Position numbers and translations under genes: made by a program. From IMG/VR virus record IMGVR_UViG_3300021171_000008, positions 1-64,000 of that record: a stretch of 64,000 bases of DNA; one strand, 5' to 3'. Under the pieces are notes generated by a model. That model had not been told where the DNA came from and did no database searches. It saw nothing but the letters and a program-made list of their open reading frames with translations. Source of the stretch: a virus. Shown here piece by piece: positions 26,563 through 34,734 of this stretch; within the stretch, counting starts at the first letter, position 1, and every line of letters starts with the position of its first letter.

Positions 26563-27490
26563 CGATTCCTTTGACCGAAACTTGCGGGTATTGCGTCGGC
26601 TTCACGGTGTAAGATTTCTTTTTAATTACTTTCACCGTCACCACGCGCGAACCGCAGCGCGCGCCAGGAGCATTGGCCAACTTCATCATGATCCGCGCGT
26701 CGAGGATCTTGCGCTGATCCGTCGCGTCCGCGCCCGCCTTTTCGACCTGCTTAAATTGGGCTCGATCGTTGAGGATGTCGCGAAACTCGCCATCGTCCGA
26801 CAGATCGATGATCGGCCCGGAGCCTTCCTCGTAGAGGTCGAAGACGGTCTTCCGATCTTTCCCGAAATCCGGGTCATAGGGCTCGTCCTCGGCCACGCGG
26901 CGCCAGAACTCGCCAACCAGATCCTCGATTCGGTGAATCAGGTGGGGCTTGAGCGGGATGTCGATGTAGAGCACCTCGATGCCGCCGTCGCCAAGCTTCA
27001 TCGCCGCCACGCCAGCCCAGGACGCGCCGATCAGATAGGCCTCGATCGAGGCCTGGACGGCCACCCAGGTAGGCACCGCGATGTCGCCGTGCTCATCGTG
27101 CCAGCGGCGCTTGAACGCGAACTGGCCGACCGTTTTGATCTGGACGGTCCCTCGGCCGTAATCGGTGGGCCGGGTGGCGTAGACGTCCGGCGTGGCGCCG
27201 ATCCGCGTCGAATCGTCCCAGTAATAGACGTTGGCTGGGCTAAGGTGCCAGTCGGGGTAATCCTCCTTTAAGATCTCGATGACGATTGGCTCGAACAGCC
27301 GTCCCCGCCGCAGGATCTTGCTGTCACCGGGCTCTGGGATCTTCTCGCACTTCAGCGCCCAGAGTTTGTAAGGCGTCAAAAACGGATGGATCTCCGGGCC
27401 GAACAGCGCCGCGATCTCGCTGGCGTTGACGTTCTGCTTTCGCCGCGCGAGCCATTCCTCGCGGGAAGACACTGGCCAGCTATGGATCAT
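26546..27490 (-). CDS. YqaJ-like viral exonuclease
   Basis: 314 residues. The N-terminus REEWLARRKQNVNASEIAALFG plus ILRRGRLFEPIVIEIL, RIGATPDVYA and TVQIKTV are the motifs of the YqaJ/lambda-Red-alpha PD-(D/E)xK nuclease family: an early Glu, the catalytic Asp in GATPD and the Q-x-K pair. It makes 3' overhangs for the adjacent RecT. It lies immediately upstream of RecT with a 17-base overlap. About 210 residues are core; the C-terminal extension is helical. Confidence 0.85.
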   Translation of the reverse strand: MIHSWPVSSREEWLARRKQNVNASEIAALFGPEIHPFLTPYKLWALKCEKIPEPGDSKILRRGRLFEPIVIEILKEDYPDWHLSPANVYYWDDSTRIGATPDVYATRPTDYGRGTVQIKTVGQFAFKRRWHDEHGDIAVPTWVAVQASIEAYLIGASWAGVAAMKLGDGGIEVLYIDIPLKPHLIHRIEDLVGEFWRRVAEDEPYDPDFGKDRKTVFDLYEEGSGPIIDLSDDGEFRDILNDRAQFKQVEKAGADATDQRKILDARIMMKLANAPGARCGSRVVTVKVIKKKSYTVKPTQYPQVSVKGIDDGGV

Positions 27491-27915
27491 TCAGCCTTCA
27501 CCGCGCGCGTCTTCTGGTTAACGAGGTATTTGCGAACCATCGCCCGATGCCCGATTTCGGCGTCCTCCCAGCTGCTGTAGCGCTCACAATCGAGCGATGT
27601 CGGATAATAGATCCGCTCGCCATAGGCCCCCTCGAACCATTTGCCTTCCTCGATAAAGGCCATGGACTCGAACACGAGCGGCGGCCCGCCGCCCATGTGC
27701 CGGTGATCGAGGCCCAAGAAAACGGTGCTCACGTACTTGGTCTTGTTGCCGGTGAAGGCGACTTGACGATGCCCAACATCGTTGAGCCACTCGCCCCATT
27801 GGGTGAGCGAATAGCAGGGGATCGGCGTGCGCCCCTCTTCGCCGCCGAGGATGTACTGGCCCAGCCATGGCATGTCTGGAAAGTCATCCAGCATGCGCGG
27901 TTTGCGTCGGCCCAT
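27487..27915 (-). CDS. hypothetical protein of the recombination operon
   Basis: 142 residues, mixed alpha/beta, aromatic-rich (MPWLGQYILGGEEGRTPIPC, WGEWLNDVGHRQVAFTGNKTKYVSTVFLG, WFEGAYGERIYYPT). No catalytic motif is recognised. Its position next to the exonuclease and the overlaps at both ends suggest a replication or recombination accessory role. Confidence 0.6.
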   Translation of the reverse strand: MGRRKPRMLDDFPDMPWLGQYILGGEEGRTPIPCYSLTQWGEWLNDVGHRQVAFTGNKTKYVSTVFLGLDHRHMGGGPPLVFESMAFIEEGKWFEGAYGERIYYPTSLDCERYSSWEDAEIGHRAMVRKYLVNQKTRAVKAE

Positions 27916-28306
27916 CGTTCAGACTCCAGAATCTGCCATCTCGGACGATCTTCCCCTGTTTTTGCCATTGCGAGATCAGGCTGTTCAGCGAGCTTTCGGA
28001 GAGCCCGCCCGCCGCAAGGGCCGTCCTTAGATCGCCCCAGCGTTTCGGTCCCGTCCGCAGCGCAGCCTCGACTACCTCTTGGCGCTTGCCAGGAACCGCA
28101 GCCCTACGCTTCGGCGTGGCGACCTTCTTGTAGAGGTTCTCGTCGATCATCTTGCGGGTGTGCGCGTAGCCTGACTCTTGCGGCGTTGGCTGAGACGCAG
28201 GCCAGAGCTTCAGCTCCGGATCGTAATCGAGCTTGCCGCCAAAGGCGGCTGCGACGACATCAGGCAGGCGGGTGGCGCTGACCAAAAATTGAACGCGATA
28301 TTTCAT
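27884..28306 (-). CDS. hypothetical protein with C-terminal winged-helix-like domain
   Basis: 140 residues, first gene of the leftward operon. GGAGTCGAAC precedes ATG 28306. Residues 1-60 are alpha/beta; residues about 75-135 (RQEVVEAALRTGPKRWGDLRTAL, LSESSLNSLISQWQKQGKIVRDG, RFWSL) read as a winged helix with recognition helix and wing. A DNA-binding early regulator or accessory is inferred. Confidence 0.6.
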   Translation of the reverse strand: MKYRVQFLVSATRLPDVVAAAFGGKLDYDPELKLWPASQPTPQESGYAHTRKMIDENLYKKVATPKRRAAVPGKRQEVVEAALRTGPKRWGDLRTALAAGGLSESSLNSLISQWQKQGKIVRDGRFWSLNDGPTQTAHAG

Positions 28307-28533
28307 GTTCGACTCCCTGCGGGGGCGGCCCACATAAAGGCCGCCCCCGACCTCCCACGGACCGCTCAGCTCATTGGCGCGCGCCTAAGCGGCCACTTCG
28401 CTGCCGTTCCCGACGACCAGCGCATCGAATCGGCCGAACGAGCTGAACGATGGGCACGCCTATCTTGCCGGTTGCACCAACTGCAAGTCAATCGAATTTG
28501 CATTCGGCGCAAGAACGCCTATCTTTCGCCGCC
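28307..28533. promoter_or_regulatory. divergent control region (operator, two promoters, leader hairpin)
   Basis: Leftward: TTGCAG (28486-28481), 16-base spacer, GATAGG (28464-28459); the palindrome TTGCACCAACTGCAA (28472-28486) covers it. Rightward: TTGCAT (28498-28503), 16-base spacer, TATCTT (28520-28525), placing the start of transcription at or within a few bases of the ATG at 28534, so a leaderless message is likely. ACGCCTATCTT occurs twice (28457 and 28516). The leftward leader has a 10-bp hairpin GGGGGCGGCC/GGCCGCCCCC (28321-28348) just before the GGAGTCGA site. The layout resembles a phage genetic switch. Confidence 0.6.
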
Positions 28534-28749
28534 ATGCGACTGAGCGTGTATCTCGCCAAGAATCAGCTGAACCCCGAGCAGTTCGCTGCGCGGGTAGGGG
28601 TCCACCCTACGACTATCTACCGGCTGCTATCCGGCGCGACGATTCCTAAGCGGCAAAATCTGAAGAAAATCTTGGCTGCGACCGAGGGCGAGGTCGACAT
28701 TAGCGATCTGATGTTCGCGGTCTCCCAGGTCGGCAAGGAGGCAGTATGA
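28534..28749 (+). CDS. Cro/CI-type HTH regulator
   Basis: 71 residues. LNPEQFAARVGVHPTTIYRLLSGATIPKRQNLKKI is a helix-turn-helix of the Cro/CI family: 'Q-F-A-x-R-x-G-V' then 'T-I-Y-R-L-L-S-G' recognition helix. The short size suits a Cro-like dimer. It sits at the divergent switch beside the TTGCA-N5-TGCAA palindrome and is the best candidate to bind that motif genome-wide. ATG at 28534 appears close to the transcription start. Confidence 0.8.
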   Translation: MRLSVYLAKNQLNPEQFAARVGVHPTTIYRLLSGATIPKRQNLKKILAATEGEVDISDLMFAVSQVGKEAV

Positions 28750-29189
28750 CCGATCGACCGAATGGGCCAACTCAAGAGGAAACCGAGGAAGTCGTCCAGG
28801 CGATCGAAGGCTATATGGCCGATCTCCTGTCGGAGAAAGCGCTCTACATGTCGCGCTGCAAACCCCTCCATGAGGCCATCAAGGACACGATCGAAGACGC
28901 CGTCAAAACCAAGGGTTTCGACAAGAAGGCGTTGAAGGTGGGCGTGAAGCAGCGCGAATACCTAAGAAAAATGGAGAAATTGGAGAACGAGCTGGACGAG
29001 GTCACGCAGACCGCGCTCGATCGCCTCCAGAGCCAACTCGGAACGTTCTCTGATTCGCCGCTCGGCAGGGCCGCCATGGACGCGGCGAAAGCTGGCACGG
29101 CGCGGCGCCCGCGCAAGAGGCGCGACCCCATCGATGAGCTGGTGCGCGAGGAAGACCAGCCGCCGGAAGACGCCGCCGCCGCCGAATAA
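28746..29189 (+). CDS. GapR/DUF2312-like helical protein
   Basis: 147 residues, highly charged helices: IEGYMADLLSEKALYMSRCKPLHEAIKDTIEDAVKTKGFDKKALKVGVKQREYLRKMEKL. The 'K-x-K-GFD-x-KALK-x-x-x-x-x-R' portion resembles the GapR (DUF2312) nucleoid-associated family of alphaproteobacteria, usually 80-90 residues. The C-terminus has a basic patch RRPRKRRDPIDEL. Overlaps the HTH gene (ATGA). The assignment is tentative. Confidence 0.5.
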   Translation: MTDRPNGPTQEETEEVVQAIEGYMADLLSEKALYMSRCKPLHEAIKDTIEDAVKTKGFDKKALKVGVKQREYLRKMEKLENELDEVTQTALDRLQSQLGTFSDSPLGRAAMDAAKAGTARRPRKRRDPIDELVREEDQPPEDAAAAE

Positions 29190-29200
29190 CCGGGGCGGCC

Positions 29201-29758
29201 ATGACCAAGATCCTGGCGATCGACTGCGCGACGCAATGCGGCCTCGCTTCCGGCGAGCCGGGAGAAACTCCACGACTCGAAACCGTTCACTTTGGGGATA
29301 ACGGGGACAACCATTTGCAGGTTGGCGCCCAGTGCTTGAAGTGGATCGCCTTTCGGCTGTCTGATGACCGTCCGGACGAGATCTGGATGGAGGAGCCGTT
29401 GGCGTTCAGTGGGAAGGAAGGCGAAACGAGCGCCGCGTCCCGCGTGCGGCTTAACGGCCTTTACATGATCATCGGCGCGGCGGCGCGCCTCAAGGGCGTG
29501 CCTGTGCATCCCGTCAAGATCACGACCGCCCGCAAGGGGTTTCTGGGCCATGGCGGGCTCAAGCGCGCTGTGGCGAAGAAGCGCTCTCGCGCGATGTGCC
29601 GGTTGCTCGGCTGGACCCCTCAGAACGACGACGAAGCGGACGCCGGCTGCATATTCTGGTTCGCCGGCCTCGCCCACGGCAAGCCCACGCCGATCTCCAA
29701 GCTCATGCAGAAGCAGATCGTCGAGGTTGTCCCGTTCCGGCGGCGGGTAGCCGCATGA
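29201..29758 (+). CDS. RuvC-like Holliday-junction resolvase
   Basis: 185 residues, RNase H fold. ILAIDCATQCGLASGE gives the first-strand Asp, EIWMEEPLAFSGKEGE the acidic residue of the fourth strand, and NDDEADAGCIFWFAG the C-terminal Asp pair of RuvC-like enzymes. LNGLYMIIGAAARL and VHPVKITTARKGFLG are the expected middle helix and strand. Resolves branched DNA before packaging. Part of the rightward replication operon. Confidence 0.8.
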   Translation: MTKILAIDCATQCGLASGEPGETPRLETVHFGDNGDNHLQVGAQCLKWIAFRLSDDRPDEIWMEEPLAFSGKEGETSAASRVRLNGLYMIIGAAARLKGVPVHPVKITTARKGFLGHGGLKRAVAKKRSRAMCRLLGWTPQNDDEADAGCIFWFAGLAHGKPTPISKLMQKQIVEVVPFRRRVAA

Positions 29759-29979
29759 CCGAGACGGAAGACTGGCACGCTCTGAATAAGCGCTATGTCG
29801 CGTTCATGATGACCGATCTGGGCAAGCTCTATCGCGCTTACGACAAGGCTCTGATCGACTATTGGCGGCATGAGCGAGACGACAACATCTCGCACAATAT
29901 GCGCAAGGAATTGGAGGAGTGCTGTCGGGAGGCGACTAACGCCTTTGTCGCTCAGCTGATGGAGCTGGCGAATGTCTGA
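29755..29979 (+). CDS. small helical hypothetical protein
   Basis: 74 residues, helical (HALNKRYVAFMMTDLGKLYRAYDKALIDYW, then a charged helix with two Cys: ELEECCREATNAFV). ATG overlaps the resolvase stop. No family. Confidence 0.6.
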   Translation: MTETEDWHALNKRYVAFMMTDLGKLYRAYDKALIDYWRHERDDNISHNMRKELEECCREATNAFVAQLMELANV

Positions 29980-30298
29980 CACGAGCATCATCGATCGCAA
30001 GGCTGACGAGGCGGCCAAGGACGTCAAGCGCGAGCGCATGCTTGAGTTCATTCGCGACACGCTGATCGAGCGCGCCTACGGGCTGCGCACCGGCTTTGAG
30101 GCCAATTCATTCCTGTACTGCCAGAGCCCCGAAGGCAAAGAACACTTGAAGCGGCTGATCGCCATGGAGGCGGCGGCCGACGTTTTCACGCACCTCGTCG
30201 GCCAGTGGCAGAGCGCCGACGAGAGGCACCCGCGCCCGGAGTGGCTGAAGACGATCGCCCGACAGGCGATGGCCACCTTTATCGAGGCGTTTCAGTGA
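29972..30298 (+). CDS. hypothetical helical protein
   Basis: 108 residues: IIDRKADEAAKDVKRERMLEFI, FEANSFLYCQSPEGKEHLKRLIAMEAAADVFTHLVGQWQ. Predicted all-helical. Overlaps both neighbours. No family recognised. Confidence 0.6.
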   Translation: MSDTSIIDRKADEAAKDVKRERMLEFIRDTLIERAYGLRTGFEANSFLYCQSPEGKEHLKRLIAMEAAADVFTHLVGQWQSADERHPRPEWLKTIARQAMATFIEAFQ

Positions 30299-30474
30299 CG
30301 CTGCCAAAGGAGGTTTGGGACCATGGACCGACGCTGACGCGAAAGCAGAGTGAGTTCTATCAGCCGCGCAAATCGCGCGAGGCCACCCAGGTCTACGATC
30401 GCGCAGCGGTGCAGGAATATCTCAGCGGGAAGATACCCCGCGAGGAGATGCTGAGACGAATAAGAAGACGTTGA
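30295..30474 (+). CDS. small hypothetical protein (GTG start)
   Basis: 59 residues from a GTG that overlaps the preceding TGA (GTGA). Charged, with QSEFYQPRKSREATQVYDRAAVQEYLSGKIPREEMLRRIRRR: basic helix, possibly nucleic-acid binding. The longer in-frame start at 30205 lies inside the previous gene. Confidence 0.5.
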   Translation: MTLPKEVWDHGPTLTRKQSEFYQPRKSREATQVYDRAAVQEYLSGKIPREEMLRRIRRR

Positions 30475-30508
30475 ACTTAGCGCCCAAATTCGGAAGGCGG
30501 ACCGAGAG

Positions 30509-31705
30509 ATGGCGCGTGCAAGTAGGGCAGAATGGGAGAACTGGATCGCGCTCGCCCGAACGCGGGACATCCATGATGTCGCGGTCGAATATGGCGCCCA
30601 TCTAAAGCGCGATGGCCATGAGTGGATCGGCCCCTGCCCCATCTGCGGCGGGCGAGACCGCTTCGCCGTCAACCAGCAGAAGCGCATCTTCAATTGCCGA
30701 GGCTCGGGCGAGGGCACGTATGGCGCCGGCGATTCCATCAACTTGGTCATGCACGTCGTCGGTTGCGATTTCATCGAGGCGGTCGAGCGCATCACCGGCA
30801 CGCCGCGACCGGACCGGACCCGCGACGAGAACGCGGACGAGCGCAAGAAGCGGGAGCTACGGCACCGCGCGCTGGCGACCGAATACGCCAAGCGCGAGGC
30901 GGACGAGCGGGCCGCCATGGAGCGCAAGGCGGCGCGGGACGAGGCGTCGATCGCCGACATCATCAAGCGCGCTAAGCCGCTCGACGGGACAACCCACGCT
31001 GACCACTACATGCGCGTTGCGCGCCACCTGAATCCGCCGCGTTGGCTTATCGGCGATCTGCGTTTCGTCGCAACCTTAGACTATTGGGGAGCGGGCGATA
31101 ACGGCAGTAACGAGCCTGTCCTTCTCGCCAGCGTACCGGCTCTGATCGCGATCATCCGCGACCAGCTCGGCGACGTCATCGGCATCTCGCAGACCTTTCT
31201 TGATCCCAACGAGCCCACAAAGTGGAAGCCAACCGGGAGCCCGCGAAACAGCCCGAAGAAAATTCGCGGGCGTAAACAAGGGGGCATGATCAGGCTGGGT
31301 CGCCCAGCTGAAACGATCGCGATAGCGGAGGGCTGGGAAAATGCTCTGGCGTGGCATGCGCTTGGGTTGGGGCCGGAAGAGGTCATGCTGGCCGCCGCCG
31401 TCGATCTCGGCAACCTAGCAGGCCGCGCGACCGGGCAGATCGCTCACAAAACGCTGGTCGATCCAGAAGGGCGACCTAGGCGAATGCCGAACGGTCTGCC
31501 GGACCCTAAGAGCCCCGGTGTGATCCTGCCAGATGGGATCAAAAACGTAATCATCATCGCGGATTCTGACTCCGAAAGCTACGCCACGGCGGCCCTTCTC
31601 GCGGTAGCGGTGCGGCGCTTCCAGGCGCAGGAACTCAACGTCGAGATCAGCTGGCCGCCGACAGGCAAGGATTATAACCAACTTTTGCTGGAGGAGAGTC
31701 GATGA
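30509..31705 (+). CDS. DNA primase (CHC2-type zinc finger and Toprim)
   Basis: 398 residues. Residues 40-75: CPICGGRDRFAVNQQKRIFNC, then GSGEGTYGAGDSINLVMHVVG, a CHC2-type zinc ribbon with the usual 'G-D-S/A-I-x-L-V' helix. Charged linker about 100-160. The Toprim-like part is at about 260-390: IAIAEGWENALAWHALG (catalytic Glu) and NVIIIADSDSESYATAALLAVAVRRF (D-x-D) as in phage bifunctional primases. Primes DNA synthesis together with the helicase gene that follows, from which it is separated only by a 13-codon ORF. Confidence 0.8.
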   Translation: MARASRAEWENWIALARTRDIHDVAVEYGAHLKRDGHEWIGPCPICGGRDRFAVNQQKRIFNCRGSGEGTYGAGDSINLVMHVVGCDFIEAVERITGTPRPDRTRDENADERKKRELRHRALATEYAKREADERAAMERKAARDEASIADIIKRAKPLDGTTHADHYMRVARHLNPPRWLIGDLRFVATLDYWGAGDNGSNEPVLLASVPALIAIIRDQLGDVIGISQTFLDPNEPTKWKPTGSPRNSPKKIRGRKQGGMIRLGRPAETIAIAEGWENALAWHALGLGPEEVMLAAAVDLGNLAGRATGQIAHKTLVDPEGRPRRMPNGLPDPKSPGVILPDGIKNVIIIADSDSESYATAALLAVAVRRFQAQELNVEISWPPTGKDYNQLLLEESR

Positions 31706-31743
31706 CGCCACTTGCACCAACTGCAAATTTGGCTAGCCTATGA
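31702..31743 (+). CDS. 13-residue bridging micro-ORF (MTPLAPTANLASL)
   Basis: ATG overlaps the primase TGA (ATGA), and its own TGA overlaps the helicase ATG (ATGA). GAGGAGAGTCG precedes it. Its codons run through the operator TTGCACCAACTGCAA (31712-31726). It probably couples translation of the primase and helicase genes; the peptide itself need not be functional. Confidence 0.35.
   Translation: MTPLAPTANLASL
31712..31739 (+). promoter_or_regulatory. operator/promoter inside the primase-helicase junction
   Basis: TTGCACCAACTGCAA (31712-31726); TTGCAC, 16-base spacer, TAGCCT (31734-31739). If it is a promoter, transcription starts a few bases inside the annotated helicase ORF, so that message would use a later start. 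Otherwise it is a pure operator. Confidence 0.4.
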
Positions 31744-33065
31744 CCATCTACCCCGCCGTTCTGGAGCACCCAGTCGGGATCGAATCCGGTGCCGATTTCC
31801 TCAAGCGAATCGCTTTCATCTTCGACCAGCCGGTGAGGAGCAAATTTGGAGCACTTTACTTGGACGAATTGGACAACCCCGGACCCGAACACAACTGGCT
31901 CGTACAGGGCTGGTTGGCGGCCAACGAGGTGAGCGTCGTCGCCGGCGCCTCGCGCTCGGGCAAGAGTTTTCTCGCCCTGGAGACTGGGCTGTGCGTCGCC
32001 GAGGCGCGCCCGTTATTCGGGTTGAAAGTGAAGCATGGCGCCGTGGTCTATCAAGCGGGCGAGGGCGCGATAGGCGTCAAAAAGCGCTTGCGTGCTTGGC
32101 GCCAGCATCATGGCCGGGTCTGGACCCGAGAAACCCCGTTCGTCTTGTTGCAGCGGCCGATCGATATCTATCACTCCACCGAAGAGGTCGATTCGCTGAT
32201 CAGCGAGATCCTGGCGCACGCGAAAGTGTTCGAGGACCCGCTCCGGCTCGTCGTCATCGACACCTTAGCGACAGCAACCCCCGGAGCCGATGAAAATTCC
32301 GGCCGGGACATGTCGACGGTTCTCGGGAACGTCGCCAGGATCTGCGACAAGTGCCAGTGCCACGTCATGCTCGTGCATCACTTGAACGCGGCCGGGGGCA
32401 AACTGAGGGGCCACACAAGCGTCTACGCAAATGTTGGTCAGGTGATGCTGGTCGAGCGTGACGAAGACACCGGAATCAGGACGGTCAAGCTCGACAAGCA
32501 AAAAGACGACATTGATGGCAAGGAAATGAAATTCGAGTTGATGCAAGTTGTGATCGGCGTGGACGAGGACGGCGAGAAGATCACGTCCTGCATTTGCCTC
32601 CCCGTTGGCGAGAAGGACGCCGTCCGGCGCGAGGAAGAATTAAAGGGCTTCCGCCTCAATAAGACCCAAGAGGTCTTCATGCAGGCGTTCTTCGACGTCG
32701 AGCGCCGATACGGCCAGCCAGTCCCGCGCGAGGTTTCCTTGCCCGTCTACGTGCGTTCGCTGGCCCCATGGGAAGACGTCAAACGGGTGTATGGCGACAT
32801 GAGCCCGTCCGACGCCCTCACGCCAGATCAACAGACGACGGCCGAGGCGGAGATCGCGGACAAGCGCTGGCGCGAGACGATGAAAAAACGAATCCAAAGG
32901 ATGCGCGAGGATCTGGAAGCGCTCGGCATCCTGGGCGTCGTGCGCCACGAGGGGCGGACGTTTGTCTACTGGACCGGCAAGCCGCTCCGCGCGTTTCCCG
33001 AGACACAACCCCGCCCCAGGACCGAGAGCGAAGATTCGGAGCCTGTGGCTGACGTGGAATTTTGA
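31740..33065 (+). CDS. RepA/RAD55-like AAA replicative helicase
   Basis: 441 residues. Residues about 55-280 are a RecA-fold ATPase: NEVSVVAGASRSGKSFLALE with Walker A (GASRSGKS), VVYQAGEGAIGVKKRLRAW, RLVVIDTLATATPGADEN with Walker B Asp, and CHVMLVHHLNAAGGKLRGHTSVYANVGQV sensor region. This order (x-H-H-x-x-K) is typical of AAA_25/RepA-type phage helicases. C-terminal region: ETMKKRIQRMREDLEALGIL, winged-helix-like. Unwinds DNA with the upstream primase. Confidence 0.8.
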   Translation: MTIYPAVLEHPVGIESGADFLKRIAFIFDQPVRSKFGALYLDELDNPGPEHNWLVQGWLAANEVSVVAGASRSGKSFLALETGLCVAEARPLFGLKVKHGAVVYQAGEGAIGVKKRLRAWRQHHGRVWTRETPFVLLQRPIDIYHSTEEVDSLISEILAHAKVFEDPLRLVVIDTLATATPGADENSGRDMSTVLGNVARICDKCQCHVMLVHHLNAAGGKLRGHTSVYANVGQVMLVERDEDTGIRTVKLDKQKDDIDGKEMKFELMQVVIGVDEDGEKITSCICLPVGEKDAVRREEELKGFRLNKTQEVFMQAFFDVERRYGQPVPREVSLPVYVRSLAPWEDVKRVYGDMSPSDALTPDQQTTAEAEIADKRWRETMKKRIQRMREDLEALGILGVVRHEGRTFVYWTGKPLRAFPETQPRPRTESEDSEPVADVEF

Positions 33066-33067
33066 GC

Positions 33068-33301
33068 ATGCGCAAACGTGACCGCAAGATCCCGGTGGCA
33101 GATTCGGTGCAGTGGATGGGCCTCTGCCCATGCGGCTGCGGCGCGTACAACGCTATCCTCCTCGATGAGCACGAGAAGGAGATCGGCATATTCGGCTGGG
33201 ATCGCGAGGGCTGGATCGCCTTCCTAGCGGGCGTGATGCGGCAAATTGACGGGGAGGAGTCGAGTGAAGGGCCTGTATGCGAACACCACACTGCACACTG
33301 A
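33068..33301 (+). CDS. small hypothetical protein
   Basis: 77 residues. VQWMGLCPCGCGAYNAILLDEHEKEIGIFGWDREGWIAFLAGV is a compact beta hairpin/helix with a CPCGC metal-type cluster. TTG at 33062 or ATG at 33068 could start it; ATG is chosen. Its end overlaps the next gene. Confidence 0.55.
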   Translation: MRKRDRKIPVADSVQWMGLCPCGCGAYNAILLDEHEKEIGIFGWDREGWIAFLAGVMRQIDGEESSEGPVCEHHTAH

Positions 33302-33680
33302 GTCGGCGTGCCTGAACTGCGGCAAGGGGCTCGATGCTTCCTCGGTGCATAGCATAGAGCAGCCTAGTCGCGGCCCTGGCGATGGCGACATCACGATCTG
33401 CATCTATTGCCGTCACGTCATGGCGTACCGCGCCGATCTCTCCCTGCGGCCTCTAACTGACGCAGAGATCGTCGATGTCGCTGGAGATCCGCGCTTGGTT
33501 TCGATGATCGATCTTGTTGGCGCCTACCAGAAGGACAAAGAACTTGCGGCCCGACGTCGAGAAGGTCGTCCACTCGCTGGCGACAAAGAAGCTAGCCGAC
33601 AAGTACATCGGCAGGCACGGCGAGCCGCCATCGCTTTTCTCACGGCAGCTCGCCGCGAGGCAGCAAGACCTAAACGATGA
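33264..33680 (+). CDS. zinc-finger-like small protein, C-terminus doubtful
   Basis: 138 residues from GTG with GGAGTCGA upstream. CLNCGKGL ... ICIYCRHVMAYRADLSLRPLTDAEIVDVAGDPRLV is a two-CxxC zinc ribbon with the typical 'D-A-E-I-V' helix of phage zinc-finger proteins. After about residue 95 the sequence becomes Arg/Ala-rich and overlaps 137 bases of the next ORF in the +1 frame. The natural product may end near residue 95 through a frameshift, or both frames are used. Confidence 0.5.
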   Translation: MKGLYANTTLHTESACLNCGKGLDASSVHSIEQPSRGPGDGDITICIYCRHVMAYRADLSLRPLTDAEIVDVAGDPRLVSMIDLVGAYQKDKELAARRREGRPLAGDKEASRQVHRQARRAAIAFLTAARREAARPKR

Positions 33681-33846
33681 CGACCGCAAACACCTCAAAT
33701 GGTGCCTGGGCGCAATTGAGCGCGGCATTGCAAGGGGGAAGATCGAACAATTTAAGGATGCGCAGGCCGCGCTCGACTTCATCACCGCGCTGCTTGAGCG
33801 TGACTACAACCTGTACCCAGAAAGGCAATTACATGGTGATCGATGA
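33544..33846 (+). CDS. small hypothetical protein (TTG start)
   Basis: 100 residues: RPDVEKVVHSLATKKLADKYIGRHGEPPS, then NDDDRKHLKWCLGAIERGIARG and a helical QFKDAQAALDFITALLERDYN. Sequence quality is natural, unlike the overlapping frame. No ATG is present; TTG 33544 follows AAGGACAAAGAAC. Confidence 0.5.
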   Translation: MRPDVEKVVHSLATKKLADKYIGRHGEPPSLFSRQLAARQQDLNDDDRKHLKWCLGAIERGIARGKIEQFKDAQAALDFITALLERDYNLYPERQLHGDR

Positions 33847-34030
33847 ATTGATTGACCTGACCAAGCTGTTCGCCAAGACGCTGCGCGCGCCGATCAGCGC
33901 CCATGTCGAAAAGCATGGTCTCGTCATCGTCGGAAACGATCTCCTGATCGCCCACGATCCGCACACCGGCCGGATCGTCATCACGTTTGAGGTCGAGCAA
34001 GCGTTGCCGGTCAGGCAGGCGGCCGAATGA
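33833..34030 (+). CDS. small alpha/beta hypothetical protein
   Basis: 65 residues: MVIDELIDLTKLFAKTLRAPI helix, then HGLVIVGNDLLIAHDPHTGRIVITFEVE beta sheet. Starts inside the previous gene and ends in ATGA overlap with the next. No family. Confidence 0.6.
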   Translation: MVIDELIDLTKLFAKTLRAPISAHVEKHGLVIVGNDLLIAHDPHTGRIVITFEVEQALPVRQAAE

Positions 34031-34245
34031 CCATTGGGCCAGGAAAATACGACGACCTCGTCACCCCAATACAAGCCTCGACGCAAGCGCGCGGCGTGAT
34101 CTTGATCGTGGTCGGCGGCAATCGAGGCGAGGGCTTCTCCTGCCAAGCCACGCTGGAGGTGACCTTGGCCTTGCCAGCGATGTTGAGAAGCATCGCGGAT
34201 CAAATGGAGGCAGATATCCCGATTGTGAAAGGTGAAGCACAATGA
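34027..34245 (+). CDS. small hypothetical protein
   Basis: 72 residues: YDDLVTPIQASTQARGVILIVVGGNRGEGFSCQATLEVTLALPAMLRSIADQMEAD. The 'G-x-I-L-I-V-x-G-G-x-x-G-x-G-F-x' strand and LPxMLR-x-x-A helix are seen in small phage proteins of unknown function. Coupled on both sides. Confidence 0.6.
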   Translation: MTIGPGKYDDLVTPIQASTQARGVILIVVGGNRGEGFSCQATLEVTLALPAMLRSIADQMEADIPIVKGEAQ

Positions 34246-34517
34246 ATGACACCGCGCCCCCTACCCATCCCTTCCCGCGCTCGATCGAGGCGTTCGAGGA
34301 GATCCTGAAGCGCGCGCAGGATGCGCAGATCTCAGCCTTCGCCGTCATCACCGTCGATCCTAACGGGATTGTGGGGTGGCGTTGGCATTTCGGCAACCGG
34401 CCCCAAACGGATCTCATCGGGGGCATCGAGTGCATGAAATGGACGATCGTCACCAAAGCCATGCAGCCGATCGAGCAACCTCCAATTCCGGACCCGCCGA
34501 CTGATGTCCGACAGTGA
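34242..34517 (+). CDS. small hypothetical protein
   Basis: 91 residues: SIEAFEEILKRAQDAQISAFAVITVDPNGIVGWRWHFG, then a Met/Trp strand and a Pro-rich tail. No family recognised. Coupled upstream by ATGA. Confidence 0.55.
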   Translation: MNDTAPPTHPFPRSIEAFEEILKRAQDAQISAFAVITVDPNGIVGWRWHFGNRPQTDLIGGIECMKWTIVTKAMQPIEQPPIPDPPTDVRQ

Positions 34518-34734
34518 GCTGAAGGCGTCGATCGCGGCGGTGCTCGCGGCGGCCGACGAGATCGAGGCCTACCTCGTGGATCTAAGGAGTCGAGATGGGG
34601 ATCGGGAAAATACTACTGGGCGGCTTCCCCGTGATGAAGCGCCAGTGCGAAACGTGCATTTACAGCAAGGCGTGGCAAGAGCTGGGCGGGACGCCGATCG
34701 CGGTCCTAGAAGATCAGGTCCGCGAAAAACATAA
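34504..34734 (+). CDS. short helical protein, C-terminal part doubtful
   Basis: 76 residues. Only the first ~32 (MSDSELKASIAAVLAAADEIEAYLVDLRS) look natural; the rest is Arg/Asp-rich and overlaps the next gene in another frame. The ATG overlaps the previous gene's end. Either a short acidic helix protein with an overlapped tail or a gene eroded by indels. Confidence 0.35.
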   Translation: MSDSELKASIAAVLAAADEIEAYLVDLRSRDGDRENTTGRLPRDEAPVRNVHLQQGVARAGRDADRGPRRSGPRKT

